Below are positions 27,679 to 38,200 of a DNA stretch of 64,000 nt, in pieces. Numbering within the stretch: the first letter of the stretch is position 1; each line of letters starts with the position of its first letter. The position numbers and the translations under genes were made by a program. Source of the stretch: Solibacillus sp. FSL H8-0538 (GTDB lineage Bacteria > Bacillota > Bacilli > Bacillales_A > Planococcaceae); NCBI RefSeq assembly GCF_038003525.1, contig NZ_JBBOPI010000001.1, forward strand, positions 2,969,001-3,033,000, given 5' to 3'. The notes under the pieces were generated by a model, which made no database searches, was not told the DNA's origin, and saw only the letters and a program-made list of their open reading frames with translations.

Positions 27679-28029
27679 TTACTTTTGATCTTCAATCGCA
27701 TGTACTAGTTTTTCAAAAAGCTTCGTATCTGCTACGTCTTCATCCGTGATTTCATGAATAATTTCACCAGCTGCAACATCCACTAATAAAACACTCTGTC
27801 CGTCTTTAATAAATTCGTCCGCCTCTACTTCACCTTCATAAAATTGATACCCTGCAAGGACAACATCTGCGCCCGATTCTTCATCTTTGAACATATATAG
27901 CATTGTGCTATTTCCATAAACGTCTTCTAATAACGTTTGTAACTCAGCTGACCCTTGAGACCATTTCATTTCGCCTGCGATCGTTGCCACTAGCATTGAT
28001 TCGATAAACTCATCACTCGTATTATTCAT
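27679..28029 (-). CDS. Hypothetical protein
   Basis: 116 acidic residues starting M-N-N-T-S-D-E-F at 28029, where GGAGGC lies 5 bases upstream; four earlier in-frame codons overlap the ribosome site. It shows S-T-M-L-Y-M-F-K-D-E-E-S-G-A-D and L-L-V-D-V-A-A-G-E-I-I-H. Soluble, no signal. I do not recognise a family. A terminator follows at 27628-27664. Confidence 0.65.
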   Translation of the reverse strand: MNNTSDEFIESMLVATIAGEMKWSQGSAELQTLLEDVYGNSTMLYMFKDEESGADVVLAGYQFYEGEVEADEFIKDGQSVLLVDVAAGEIIHEITDEDVADTKLFEKLVHAIEDQK

Positions 28030-28041
28030 TCTTGCCTCCAT

Positions 28042-28369
28042 GTATAAGCCACATTTTTCTTGTGACTGATTTTCTATAGCATATCGCTTAGTTTGTTCTA
28101 GTGCTAGTAAAAAGGCTAGCGATCCGACGAAAGGTTTTCCATTAGCTTGTCAATCTTAGGTCTTAGACAAAATCATTCTAAGGAACCATGGGAATAATTT
28201 TCCTACATTTCACAATAAATGTGCAACTGAACCGATGGAAAGGGGAGGACATAGGTCAGATTAGATTATGTAATTTTTTCGATATCAGTATAAGTATGGA
28301 TTCTAATTTTTCATTAGTAGCAATAGTTTTTTTGGTGTGTAATTTTTAACTTTTAAGAGGAGGCTTTTT
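28042..28369. other. Intergenic region, nothing recognised
   Basis: About 330 bp between divergent genes. Promoters for both should lie here. No regulator gene or operator-like palindrome for the RND pump is seen. Confidence 0.35.
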
Positions 28370-31300
28370 ATGTCGGTATTTACAAAGTGGGCATTTGGAA
28401 ACAAAGCTGCTGTCGCCGTATTGACCACTTTAATATTTATTATTGGTGTAGTCAGTTATTTTAGACTGCCTATGGAATTTTTACCTTCTGCAGATAACCC
28501 GCAAGTTACCATTATTTCCATGGGCCAAGGAACTGATTCCAAAACAATGGAATTAGAAGTAACCATTCCGATTGAAAGAGCCGTTATTGGATTGAACGGA
28601 AAAACATCCGTCTATTCAACCACTGGAGACGGATTTTCAAAAGTGGATCTATTCTTCGAAGCAGGATATGATATGAAGCAAGCTAAACAGGATGTACTAG
28701 ATGCATTAAGCAATGTACCTTTGCCTCTCTATATATCCAAGCCAATCATTTCACAACTGAATACGTCTATGATTCCAATTACGAACATTGCCGTTACCTT
28801 TAATGAAGGATTGACTACAGAAAACTTGGATTTTGCACGTGAAGAACTTCAATCACGCTATCAAGAAATCAAAGGGGTTTCCAGTGTAGATGTATATGGC
28901 GTGACAGAATCCGTCATTTCGCTCAATATCGATGATGAGAAATTGGCTGAAAATCAAATTTCTCTTTAAGCCGTTTTAGGTATCCTCAATGGTCAAAATA
29001 CGGCAGTAGCTGTTGGTGAAAAGATTATTGACGGAAAATCAAGCAATATAAAAGTAATCGGTGATTTAACAAGCATCGAAAAACTGAAAGGATTAACGAT
29101 CGCACCAAATGTAACGCTTGGAGATATTGCAACGATTGAAGAAACAAAAGATGCGAATTTCATGAGCCGTTTCAATGGCAAAGATAGCATCGATATTAGC
29201 ATCACAAAGGACAGTCAATCCAATGCGGTGACAATCAGCAAAGAAATTGAAAAAGTAACAAAGGAAATCAATGAAAAATACGATCAGCAGGAATCCGTTC
29301 TATACATTTCCTCCGCTGATTTGGTCGAAAATTCCGTTCACACGATGATAAAAGAGGTCCTTCTCGGAGCGCTATTTGCAACGATTGTCATTATGGTCTT
29401 CCTACGAAATATCCGCTCTACCTTTATTACGATCGTTTCAATTCCTTTATCACTTTGCTTCACACTATTCTTACTATCATGGTCTGGTGTGACATTGAAT
29501 ATTTTAACCCTTGGTGGTGTAGCGGTTGCAGTTGGGCGTTTAGTTGATGACAGTATTGTTGTCATTGAAAACATTTTCCGCAAAATGCAAACGGAGAAAT
29601 TCTCTGTCCAAATGATTATTGACGCAACGAAGCAAGTGGGCGTCGCGATTACTGCTTCTACATTAACAACTGTTGCCGTTTTCTTACCCATGAGTTTATT
29701 GAATGGCGGACTTCAAGAATTCCTTTTACCGTTCGCTTTAACGGTTACCTATTCCTTACTTGCTTCTTTGCTCGTCGCATTGACGGTTGTTCCGTTATTA
29801 AGTGCGGGATTATTAAAGAATACAAAGATGCCCGTGCATAAACCAGCTGTTCGTTTTCCAAAAGTAGTTACCTGGTCTTTAAACCATAAATGGATTGTCT
29901 TCTTGATTTCAATTCTTCTTTTCATTGGATCCATCAGCATTTACTTTGTCATTCCAAAAGGTGCAGTTGACAACTCTTCTGCTGACTATGTTGTGGCAAC
30001 GCTGAGTTATCCGAATGATACACCCATTGAAAAAGTAAAGGAAAAGACGATTGAACTTGAATCCTCTATTCTAAAACTGGATGAGGTTCAGTATGTATTT
30101 TCACAGGTAGGTTCTCCAGCTGAAGCCGCTCGATATGGATATATTGGATCACCGACAGAAGCATCCTTCAGTATTTTATTGGACGATAAAAAGGATACTG
30201 ATTTAATTGTGAAAGAAATGGAAAAGAAAAAAGATCAATATCCTGATGCCCTTTTAGAAGTAACCGCAGCCTCCTTTATGATGGGGGGAGCAAGTACAAA
30301 TATCACCATTGATGTCGTCGGTGATAATTTAACGGAGCTTGAAGAAGTGGCAACTAACATTAAAGAAACAGTACAGAACATTGAGGGCGTAGTGGAAGTA
30401 ACGACCAATCTAGATGAAAAGAAAAAGGTATACTCTCTCATGGTGGATCCAACAAAAGGAAACACGGAACAAATCGCACAGCAATTGGGCGTGATGTTAA
30501 ATAAGACACCAATTGGAACGATACGTTTAAATGACAAGCAAAAAACTGTATTCCTGGAACCTTTGCTTGATACGGAAACACCTGAAGACTTGGAGAATAT
30601 ACCCGTCATGACCAATACTGGTCTTGTACCTGTATCAACCATCGCTACGCTACGAGCTGAAGAGCGTTCAACCAACCAATATCATAAAGATGGGGAAACC
30701 TACCTTCGAGTTACGGCATCTGTTGAACCTGCAAAGCTATCTGAAATCTCAAGTAAAGTCAATCTAGAGCTTTTCGGCGATAAAAATGACAATGATGGGA
30801 TGGATCTTCCTGAGAATGTCGAGGTCCTAGTCGGTGGAGCAAGTAGCCAACAGGCAGAAGATTTTACAGATTTATTTCTTATTATGCTTGTTTCAATTGG
30901 GATTGTATTTTTAATTATGGTCATCACATTTAAGTCGATACGAGCACCAATCGCCATCCTTTGCTCTCTGCCACTTGCTGCGATTGGCGCCATTTTAGGA
31001 ATCGTCATCAGTCGCATTTCCGTTGATATTACAGCACTTCTTGGCGCATTAATGCTAATTGGTATCGTAGTAACAAATGCGATTGTACTTTTAGACCGAG
31101 TCAAACAGAATGAACAAAAAATGATTATTCGTGATGCACTTGTTGAGGCAACAGCAACGAGGATGAGACCGATATTCATGACGGCCATTGCAACGATCTG
31201 TGCGATGCTTCCACTATTAATGAAACAAGCCGAAACAGGAAGCTTAGTATCACAAAGTCTCGCTATTGTTGTTATTGGTGGATTAGCCATGGACACACTT

Positions 31301-31396
31301 CTGACTTTGATTGTGATTCCATGTATATATGAATTACTTTATTTTAAAAAATCTAAGAAACAGCGAATGAGCCAACTAACTGACCAAGATACATGA
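28370..31396 (+). pseudogene. RND efflux transporter (SwrC/AcrB family) interrupted by an in-frame TAA at codon 200
   Basis: The reading frame spans 1009 codons. Codons 1-199 give the N-terminal membrane helix and porter start (F-L-P-S-A-D-N-P-Q-V), then TAA at 28967-28969, then the same frame continues A-V-L-G-I-L-N-G-Q-N-T through the rest of an RND protein to 31396, including the helix-4 region G-G-V-A-V-A-V-G-R-L-V-D-D-S-I-V-V-I-E-N. TAA is one base from CAA, GAA or AAA. The nearest ATG for the second part is 29162. RND pumps export drugs, solvents or lipopeptides using the proton gradient; Bacillus SwrC exports surfactin. GAGGAGG precedes the start. Unless read through, no functional pump is made. 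Confidence 0.85.
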
Positions 31397-31442
31397 GTAT
31401 CGTATAAAGGTCTTTGTAGTAAAAATAGGTGGGAATACAAAT

Positions 31443-31486
31443 AGGGATATTGAACAAGAGTTGACCTCTTGTTCAATATCCCTTTA
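31443..31486 (+). terminator. Terminator after the RND gene
   Basis: A perfect 18-bp stem, AGGGATATTGAACAAGAG and its complement around TTGAC, followed by TTTAA. Confidence 0.85.
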
Positions 31487-31499
31487 AGTAATAATAAAT

Positions 31500-31548
31500 T
31501 TTGTGAGTGCCTGACACAAACCCTCAAATTTTGTGTGTACCTGGCTCC
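31500..31548 (+). repeat. Two tandem GTGCCTGGCAC-type repeats
   Basis: TTTGTGAGTGCCTGACACAA with CCC, then after ten bases TTTTGTGTGTACCTGGCTCC. Both are diverged copies in direct order. Confidence 0.55.
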
Positions 31549-31552
31549 TATT

Positions 31553-31795
31553 TTATCTAGGTCCGTCTCGATCCAAAATAGCTGATGTGTTCTCGTCATG
31601 AAAAGTATTTAATTTTGTCGTTGAACTGTCTACCTTGGCATTTTTATTTAGCTCATCTAAAGGAATGATATCCGTTGTTTGTACTTCCGCTGCATGTGTA
31701 AGTAATGCTTTGCTATCATTTTGCGAAAATCCAAATGCTCCCTTTACTTGCTGGATTGTCTTTTCTTCTTGATTGGTTTTCGAATTCTCCTTCAC
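31553..31795 (-). CDS. Small hypothetical protein
   Basis: 80 residues from GTG at 31795, with GAGGAGGTG 8 bases upstream; the frame is open further but overlaps that ribosome site. The protein is polar, rich in K, E, N, Q and T, and ends I-L-D-R-D-G-P-R. It contains G-A-F-G-F-S-Q-N-D-S-K. No signal peptide or membrane segment. It lies between short repeats, downstream of the HutD gene. Function unknown. Confidence 0.5.
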   Translation of the reverse strand: MKENSKTNQEEKTIQQVKGAFGFSQNDSKALLTHAAEVQTTDIIPLDELNKNAKVDSSTTKLNTFHDENTSAILDRDGPR

Positions 31796-31888
31796 CTTTT
31801 TCACACCTCCTCTTTTTAGGATGTGTGTTTCTTTAATCATTATGTAAAAAACATCTCAGCTACTTGTTAATCGCTAAATTGGCTCCTT

Positions 31889-31931
31889 AAATTTTGTGCG
31901 TGCCTGGCACAAACCATATCTGAGTGCTGGG
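31889..31931 (+). repeat. GTGCCTGGCAC-type repeat plus decayed partner
   Basis: TTTTGTGCGTGCCTGGCACA followed by AACC, then TGAGTGCTGGGTACC 5 bases later. The second unit is a weak copy. Confidence 0.55.
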
Positions 31932-31940
31932 TACCTAATC

Positions 31941-32558
31941 TCAGAAAATCACGCTTGCTCTTATGACATTGGCTTCCGCTTCGGCTCTATTGAATAGTGT
32001 TATAGAGCTGCTTGTTTCCAAATGTTCTCTGTTTAATAGGATGAAGTCACCCTCTTCTAGATCGATAGCTGCCTGGTCGCCGATCGTTATATGAACCGGG
32101 CCGTTGATGCAATAAAAAGCTTCAGCTATTTGATGTCCATCCGGATTTTTTGGATTGACTGTTTCGTGATAACCGCCTTTTTCTACCGTTATGGCTTCAA
32201 GGTCTCCGCTACAGCCCTCCGCCAGCATAAGATTGAAATCTCTTACTTTGCCAAAGCTTCGAGTAGTCCATCCTCCATTGAAGCGATCTTGTTCATAAGG
32301 CTTTAAATGTACGTGATGATGCCCTTCATGCTTTAGCGTCATTTCCCCATCAATGACCATAATTAATCTGTTTATATCCGGGAGAGGGGTGAACACAGAC
32401 TCTTCAAATTCAACGATAGCTGAACTAATTCTCCACTTAAAGTTCCGCTCTGTATAATCTGCATCCTCAGGATAAATGGCTAGCTGCGTAGTGAGCCCAC
32501 CTGACCACTCATTGGTCGTTTGTTCATTTTTTCTAATCAGTTGTATTGAATACGGCAT
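31941..32558 (-). CDS. HutD/Ves family cupin protein
   Basis: 205 residues with the HutD markers N-E-W-S-G-G-L-T-T-Q near the start and F-K-W-R-I-S-S-A-I-V soon after, then a double-stranded beta-helix (P-D-I-N-R-L-I-M-V-I-D-G-E). HutD proteins accompany histidine-utilisation genes in many bacteria and are thought to regulate or bind formylated intermediates; in Escherichia coli the relative Ves is cold-induced. No hut genes are near here. AGAAGGAGA precedes the ATG. Confidence 0.85.
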   Translation of the reverse strand: MPYSIQLIRKNEQTTNEWSGGLTTQLAIYPEDADYTERNFKWRISSAIVEFEESVFTPLPDINRLIMVIDGEMTLKHEGHHHVHLKPYEQDRFNGGWTTRSFGKVRDFNLMLAEGCSGDLEAITVEKGGYHETVNPKNPDGHQIAEAFYCINGPVHITIGDQAAIDLEEGDFILLNREHLETSSSITLFNRAEAEANVIRASVIF

Positions 32559-32732
32559 ATTTTACATTCTCCTTCTCTCATTCTGGATACCTGTACATTA
32601 ACCCATTCCGGTAATACAGTGCAATTATTTGAATTTTGTATTGAAGTTTCGTAAGCCCGTAATCAAATAACGCATATATATGACAGGCACCTCCCGGTAC
32701 GATAGATATATCAAATAAGGGAGGTGTTTTCT

Positions 32733-32927
32733 ATGCCAACAACTAAACTAACAATTGTCCCCGTGTCGCTAGACCCTATCATTGACGAATCTTCATTTAC
32801 AAATTCACCGCAATCTCCTTCTGATCCAAGCTGCGTAATTAAAACAGCTACCGCAGTAATCTCTTTCTTCAATGGCGTAGATGAGCACATCATCCAAACG
32901 ATCGTGAAGGAGCTGAATAATCAATGA
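32733..32927 (+). CDS. IS66 accessory protein (TnpA position)
   Basis: 64 residues from ATG at 32733 with GGGAGGTG upstream. Sequence is Pro/Ser-rich then ends with a helix (V-I-S-F-F-N-G-V-D-E-H-I-I-Q). It overlaps the next gene by 4 bp (ATGA). It occupies the first-gene position of Firmicute IS66 elements; its role in transposition is not defined. Confidence 0.7.
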   Translation: MPTTKLTIVPVSLDPIIDESSFTNSPQSPSDPSCVIKTATAVISFFNGVDEHIIQTIVKELNNQ

Positions 32928-33277
32928 AGCATGATTTTACGAGCGTGCAGAACATCTACATTATTTGCGGTAAGACCGATATGCGTAAAGGTATTGACGG
33001 TCTCGCAACACTCATTCAGGATTCTTTTAAACTTGATCCATATAGTGATTCCATCTTCTTATTTTCTGGAACGAGTAAAGACCGTTATAAATGTTTGTAT
33101 TTTGATGGAGATGGCTTCGCCATGCTTTATAAACGATTAGATAATGGCAAACTGCAATGGCCAAAAGATGAAAAGGAAGTACGTAACCTTTCACAAAAGG
33201 AACTTCGCTGGCTGTTAGAAGGTTTATCGCTTCAGCAGCCAAAAGCGATTGCGAAATCTGCAAAAGGTGTCTTTTAA
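32924..33277 (+). CDS. tnpB: IS66 accessory protein TnpB
   Basis: 117 residues with I-Y-I-I-C-G-K-T-D-M-R-K-G-I-D-G-L-A and L-Y-K-R-L-D-N-G-K-L-Q-W-P, diagnostic for the IS66 Orf2 family. This protein is required along with TnpC for IS66 movement. Its start overlaps the previous stop. Confidence 0.92.
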   Translation: MKHDFTSVQNIYIICGKTDMRKGIDGLATLIQDSFKLDPYSDSIFLFSGTSKDRYKCLYFDGDGFAMLYKRLDNGKLQWPKDEKEVRNLSQKELRWLLEGLSLQQPKAIAKSAKGVF

Positions 33278-33328
33278 ACCCACCTATTAAGGTGGTATAA
33301 TCATCCATAACTTATACTGAACGGAAAT

Positions 33329-34891
33329 GTGGTGAATGATTTGACGAACGTTTCTCCTAAGCAAGAAAATCAAAATGAACGATTAATTCGAATGCTTGAG
33401 CAACAATTAGCTCAGTCAAATCGACAAATCGAAGCGTTGACTGAACAAGTTCGCCAATTAACCAAGGCTTTATACGGTTCAAAATCGGAAAAATCAAAGT
33501 ATAAAGCACCAGACGGACAAGGTTCTTTATTCGAAGACGATCCGTCTTTTAGCGATTCTGAGCAGACAGAAGAACAAAGCACGGCAATGATTACGTATAC
33601 CGTTGTCCGTAAATTACATAAGAAAAAACGGAATGATTCTTTTCGTGACGGGATTGAAATAGAAGAAATTCACCATCATCCTGAAAACACGCAATGTGAC
33701 TGTTGCCTTGGTCAAATGACCGAAGCTGGTACGACCATTGCGCGTGAGGAAGCAAAATTCATTCCGGCTACAATGAAGCGTGTTCAACATATTGAACACG
33801 CTTATGAGTGTAGGCATTGTAAAAAAGATACTACTCAAAAAGCGCAGATGAAACGTGGAAAAGCACCGCAAGCTGCCATTCAACGTAGCATTGCAGGACC
33901 TACTGTTTTAGCAAAACTCATCTACGATAAGTTCATCCAGTACTTACCTCTTTACCGCCAGGTGAAGGAGTGGGACCGATTTGGTCTGCTTACCAATGAC
34001 AAAAACTTATCGAATTGGGTCATTCGTGCAGCAGAAGATTGGCTTCTACCGGTTTATGAGCAGATGAAGCAGACATTAACAGCAAAATCTGTTCTGCATG
34101 TGGACGAAACGTATGCGCAAATTATTAAACGATCAGATGGTAAATCAGGTCAATCGAATGCCTACAATTGGGTGTTCCGAAGCGTGCCAAGCCAAGGACC
34201 AATCATCGTTCTTTTCCAAAGTGCTTTATCGAGAAGTCGTTCTGTATTAGAAAACTTTACAGCTGGCTTTAAAGGAACCGTGATTTGTGATGGATATTCT
34301 GCATACGGCAATCTACCTGATGTCACGTTCGCCAACTGTTGGGCGCATGTACGACGTTATTGGCTGAAAGCTGATAGCAGAAACGGTCAAATTGGTGTGG
34401 ATTACTGTGACCAACTGTATCACTTAGAACGTCAATTTAAGCATCTTTCACCAGGTAAACGACGAAAAGCACGGCAAAAACATTCGAAACCGATTGTAGA
34501 AAAGTTTCTAAAATGGGTAGATGAATCCCCTTTCTTCGGAAAAAATGCCTTGGCAAAAGCTGCCGAATATACATTAAATCGTGTACATGGGTTAAAAGCT
34601 TTTCTGCTCGATGGTCGCATTGAAATCGATAATAATCCAGCTGAAAATGCGATTCGCCCTAATGTGATCGGCCGAAAGAACTGGCTTTTCTCTGTTAGTG
34701 AAGCTGGTGCTAAAGCGAATGCGATCTGCTTAAGTTTGGCTGAAACAGCAAAAGCAAATGGTATCGACTTCTATCAATACCTAGTAACGTTAATGACAGA
34801 GCTGCCGAATTTACCGATCCATCAGCAACCCCAAATTTTAATTAACTACATGCCTTGGTCAAAAAATATCCAAGCCACATGTGCTAAATAG
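33329..34891 (+). CDS. tnpC: IS66-family transposase TnpC
   Basis: 520 residues. An N-terminal leucine-zipper-like coiled coil (about 15-50), a zinc-finger block (C-D-C-C-L-G-Q ... C-R-H-C), and a DDE core: L-H-V-D-E-T-Y, I-C-D-G-Y-S-A-Y and E-I-D-N-N-P-A-E-N-A-I-R. The length is normal for the family and there is no internal stop, so it is likely functional. The start is one of two adjacent GTG codons at 33329 and 33332. Confidence 0.92.
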   Translation: MVNDLTNVSPKQENQNERLIRMLEQQLAQSNRQIEALTEQVRQLTKALYGSKSEKSKYKAPDGQGSLFEDDPSFSDSEQTEEQSTAMITYTVVRKLHKKKRNDSFRDGIEIEEIHHHPENTQCDCCLGQMTEAGTTIAREEAKFIPATMKRVQHIEHAYECRHCKKDTTQKAQMKRGKAPQAAIQRSIAGPTVLAKLIYDKFIQYLPLYRQVKEWDRFGLLTNDKNLSNWVIRAAEDWLLPVYEQMKQTLTAKSVLHVDETYAQIIKRSDGKSGQSNAYNWVFRSVPSQGPIIVLFQSALSRSRSVLENFTAGFKGTVICDGYSAYGNLPDVTFANCWAHVRRYWLKADSRNGQIGVDYCDQLYHLERQFKHLSPGKRRKARQKHSKPIVEKFLKWVDESPFFGKNALAKAAEYTLNRVHGLKAFLLDGRIEIDNNPAENAIRPNVIGRKNWLFSVSEAGAKANAICLSLAETAKANGIDFYQYLVTLMTELPNLPIHQQPQILINYMPWSKNIQATCAK

Positions 34892-34973
34892 CCATCTATC
34901 CGAAAAAATTTCAGATAGATGGCCATTCGTCGTGCGTACCGAAAAGGTGCGCTTTTTTATATTTCGGGCTTAC

Positions 34974-35243
34974 GATGAAATGCAATTAATACTTGCTGTT
35001 TCTTTTCCAAACCAATCACCTCTATATCCCCCCAACTATTTACAGTTAGGATTATTTTGATATAAAGTGGCTCACATTTCAATTGCGTTAGTGGCTCAGT
35101 TTTAGATTACCAAATACAACCGTCTAAATAAAAGAACTCCAAGAAATGTCATTACATCTCTTGGAGCGATTTTTTGTTTATTCATTATTCCGCCACTGCA
35201 TAACTTCTCACTATTATATAGAGTGAAAAATTATATAAAATAC
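34974..35243. other. Gap between IS66 and the helicase operon with possible IS21 remnant
   Basis: AGTGGCTCACATTTC and AGTGGCTCAGTTTTAG at about 35060-35105 recall the tail of IS21-type elements, whose 3' regions contain such GTGGCTCA units. The call is from memory and weak. A terminator for the helicase operon follows at 35137-35176. Confidence 0.3.
35137..35176. terminator. Rho-independent terminator
   Basis: CTCCAAGAAATGT and ACATCTCTTGGAG form a stem followed by CGATTTTTTG on the plus strand. It lies 68 bp beyond the helicase stop codon. Confidence 0.65.
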
Positions 35244-38200
35244 TTAATTAAAACTTAATACTAAAGAAGCCTTTTCATAGACATTCGGCAAGTCATTTTT
35301 AATCTCATATGGTGAAAAATACATAATAAATTCCTCATCAATTCTTTTTTCGATATTATTTTTCAAGCCTATTTTTTTACCATTCCTTAATTTAATCACC
35401 TCTTCTTGCTCACACCATTCAACAAATGACTTATCATGATGTAACTCAAAGGCTTTTATTAAAGGGAGTAAATATTGATATTTCTTTTCTGAGTCATACT
35501 CACTACTTTCGCCTAAAGTTAAATAATTAAATAACTCCAAACCTAAACTTCTATCTATTTGAACATGCTTCATTTGATTTTGATAATTTCTTAAGCATTT
35601 ATAACAAGACCCATCACAATCATTTGGACAATTTTTCAAAACATGAAATACCTCGTTTTTGATTTCTTCAATACGTTGTCCAGCAACATATGAATATCCA
35701 GCTCCTCCTGATAAATTATCAAAAAGATAAAGGTCTACATTGTAGCTACCATCATCTAGAATTTTTATTCGATGCCCTACAGTCAACTCTTGAGGGTCAA
35801 TATCTAAAACTCTACTTGTAGCTAAAACAAAGGCTTCTCCCAATGTAATAAATGCATCTTTTGCCCACTTCTTATTAAAATCAAAATCAATATGTTTATC
35901 TAAAATTACTCGAACTAAAAGCAAGTCTGTTTTAAAATCATTTCCTAAAAACACATTAATCAGCTTTCCTGTGCAGCGTGAATCCTTATTAGATTGCACT
36001 TTAAAAGGCTTATCATGTTTTGTTTGCTCTTGAAACTGACTTTTTTTAGTTACGGCTTGTATGAATCCACAATCTTCACAAATAGAAAAACCGCTTTCCC
36101 CATCAATTCCTTTATTTGTTACTACTAATTCTTGATCTGCACCATGAGCAGATAGCATTAATTTAGTACCCTGTATAGGTTTGAATTCAAAAGCTTCCTC
36201 GTTATTAGGTATAAGTTGTGGTGTACTAGCATAACTAAAGTTTTGTTTTTTATCACCTTTTTGAACTTCTCTTCCCTTTTCTGGAGAAAACCCTAGAGGA
36301 CGGATATAATGCTTTTCTGATAATTTTTGTTTACAAATTGGACACTTACATACTTTATTTAACTCATCTTTCTTAGAAATATAATTACAATTCAAACAAT
36401 AAAGCATCTTATTTGTTCTCAGATTTACTTCTGCTAAAGGCTGCTCAGGATTTTTGGCAAATGGATTATAAATTCCACCAATTCTATATGTCTTTTTGTT
36501 AACAACTACTTGTCTTCCCGGAGCATATTCTCCTAAAGCGCGATTTAAATCCAGTTGTGGTCGCTGTTCAATTACAACTTTTCTAGTAAATGGATTCCAT
36601 TTTTGAATATACAAGCTAGTTAAGTCACGTGGGAACGCATAAGTCGGTAAAAATCCATAATTAAATAAAAACGATAAAAACTGTGAATCAGGATGCTTTT
36701 CCTTATCATATTCTTCATCCGTCTCCATATGATATTGATTTAACTCCGACTCTATCCCTTCATAGGCTTGCTGAAGGTTCCCCCCTAAGTAATCCGCTGC
36801 ATTTTTTATTATTTCCCATTTAATCTCTAAAGTTGATGCTGCTTCATCTGGAACAATTGAATAAATTTCAGGAAACTCTTTAAACCTTTTATTAATTTGC
36901 TTGTTTAGCCATTGTTCGAAACTATTTAAATCAAATGGTGCATTTGAACCAAAGAAATCTATAGTCTGTCCTAGAGATTCAATGATATTACTTAAAGCTT
37001 GTTCATCATCCTCAGCATACTTATGAAAATAAGTTTGAATCATAAAGGCATTTAAATGTCTCGTAATAATTTTTTTATTATCAATATAAATAAGTGCCTC
37101 TCTTGTATCACCACTAATAATATGCTGCGGATTTTGGAAATAATATGCATCGTGTGGTCCATTTTGAGCATATGTTATAACCGTCGATAAGGAAGAACCT
37201 CTTCGACCTGCTCGACCCGCTCTTTGCTGATAATTTTCTCTTTGTGGTGGAATATTACGAAGTCCAACGGCTGTTAATGACCCTATATCTATCCCGACTT
37301 CCATCGTTGTAGTACAACTCAAGATATCTACAGTCCCCAAACTTTCGTCTAAAATTATATCTTGGAAGGCCATTTCATATTTCTCTGTCGTAGCAAATGC
37401 AACACTCGGATCTTTTTGAGATAGTTGAGCTGTATGTTCTTCTACGGATATATTTGAAATTTTATCTCCCTCTAAAATATCTTTTATAGGTGTTCTCCAA
37501 TAGCCTTTCTCAGCACTTAAAATTTCGCTCTTTGGTAATAAAACATCTAATCCATTTGAAAGGCAAGTTGGACATGTATTGTTCGGATTAACTGCATGGA
37601 TTTGTTTACATTTAGAACAACGATACCATGTATGATTAATTCCATCTTGAATAGCTAAACTATTTAAATTTAAATAGTACTTATCATGTTCATGCTCACA
37701 TAAACGTTTACTAAATAAGACTTCAATCACTTGATTCAGCTCGTCTTCATTTCCAACGTACATCTGAATAATTTTTTTTAACTCGTCAGATATAGAACCT
37801 TTTGTTCTACCCCATTGCTCATCATTTCTATAAAAACCAAATATTTCGCATCTATCTTCGTTTGAAATATCTTTATCGACTGCAACTTCTTCTAGCATTT
37901 CTCGGATAAACAAGATAATTATCTTTTTGAAATCTTCGAGTGATATAATATCCTTTACTGAACGATGAATTGTTTTCACCATAATAGGTACAACAAAACC
38001 TACTGTTGTTTCATATAAAGAATAACCTGGAGAAGCAAGTACATGAACTAATCTAACTTTCAATTCATTATTAATTTTAAAGTTTCTGAACGCTCGACCG
38101 TCAAACTCTATATCTTCGAATTCGTTCGTTCCAAACTCTTCATCTATTAATTCAACGTATTCTTTTACATCTATTAATAAATCTTTTCTATCCGGCTCAT

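Larger units (their letters stand above)
32651..34973 (+). mobile_element. IS66-family insertion sequence
   Basis: A 2.3-kb element with inverted ends: GTAAGCCCGTAAT at 32651 and ATTTCGGGCTTAC ending at 34973 (one mismatch). It holds the three IS66 genes in order and an internal terminator hairpin at 34889-34925 (TAGCCATCTATC/GATAGATGGCCA). The 8-bp flanks (GAAGTTTC and GATGAAAT) do not match, so no target duplication is visible; it may have rearranged. All three genes are open and it could be active. Confidence 0.85.

Noticed and set aside
28967-28969. Recoding (selenocysteine or pyrrolysine) at the RND stop
   Set aside because: The codon is TAA, which is not used for either residue, and no recoding hairpin is apparent.
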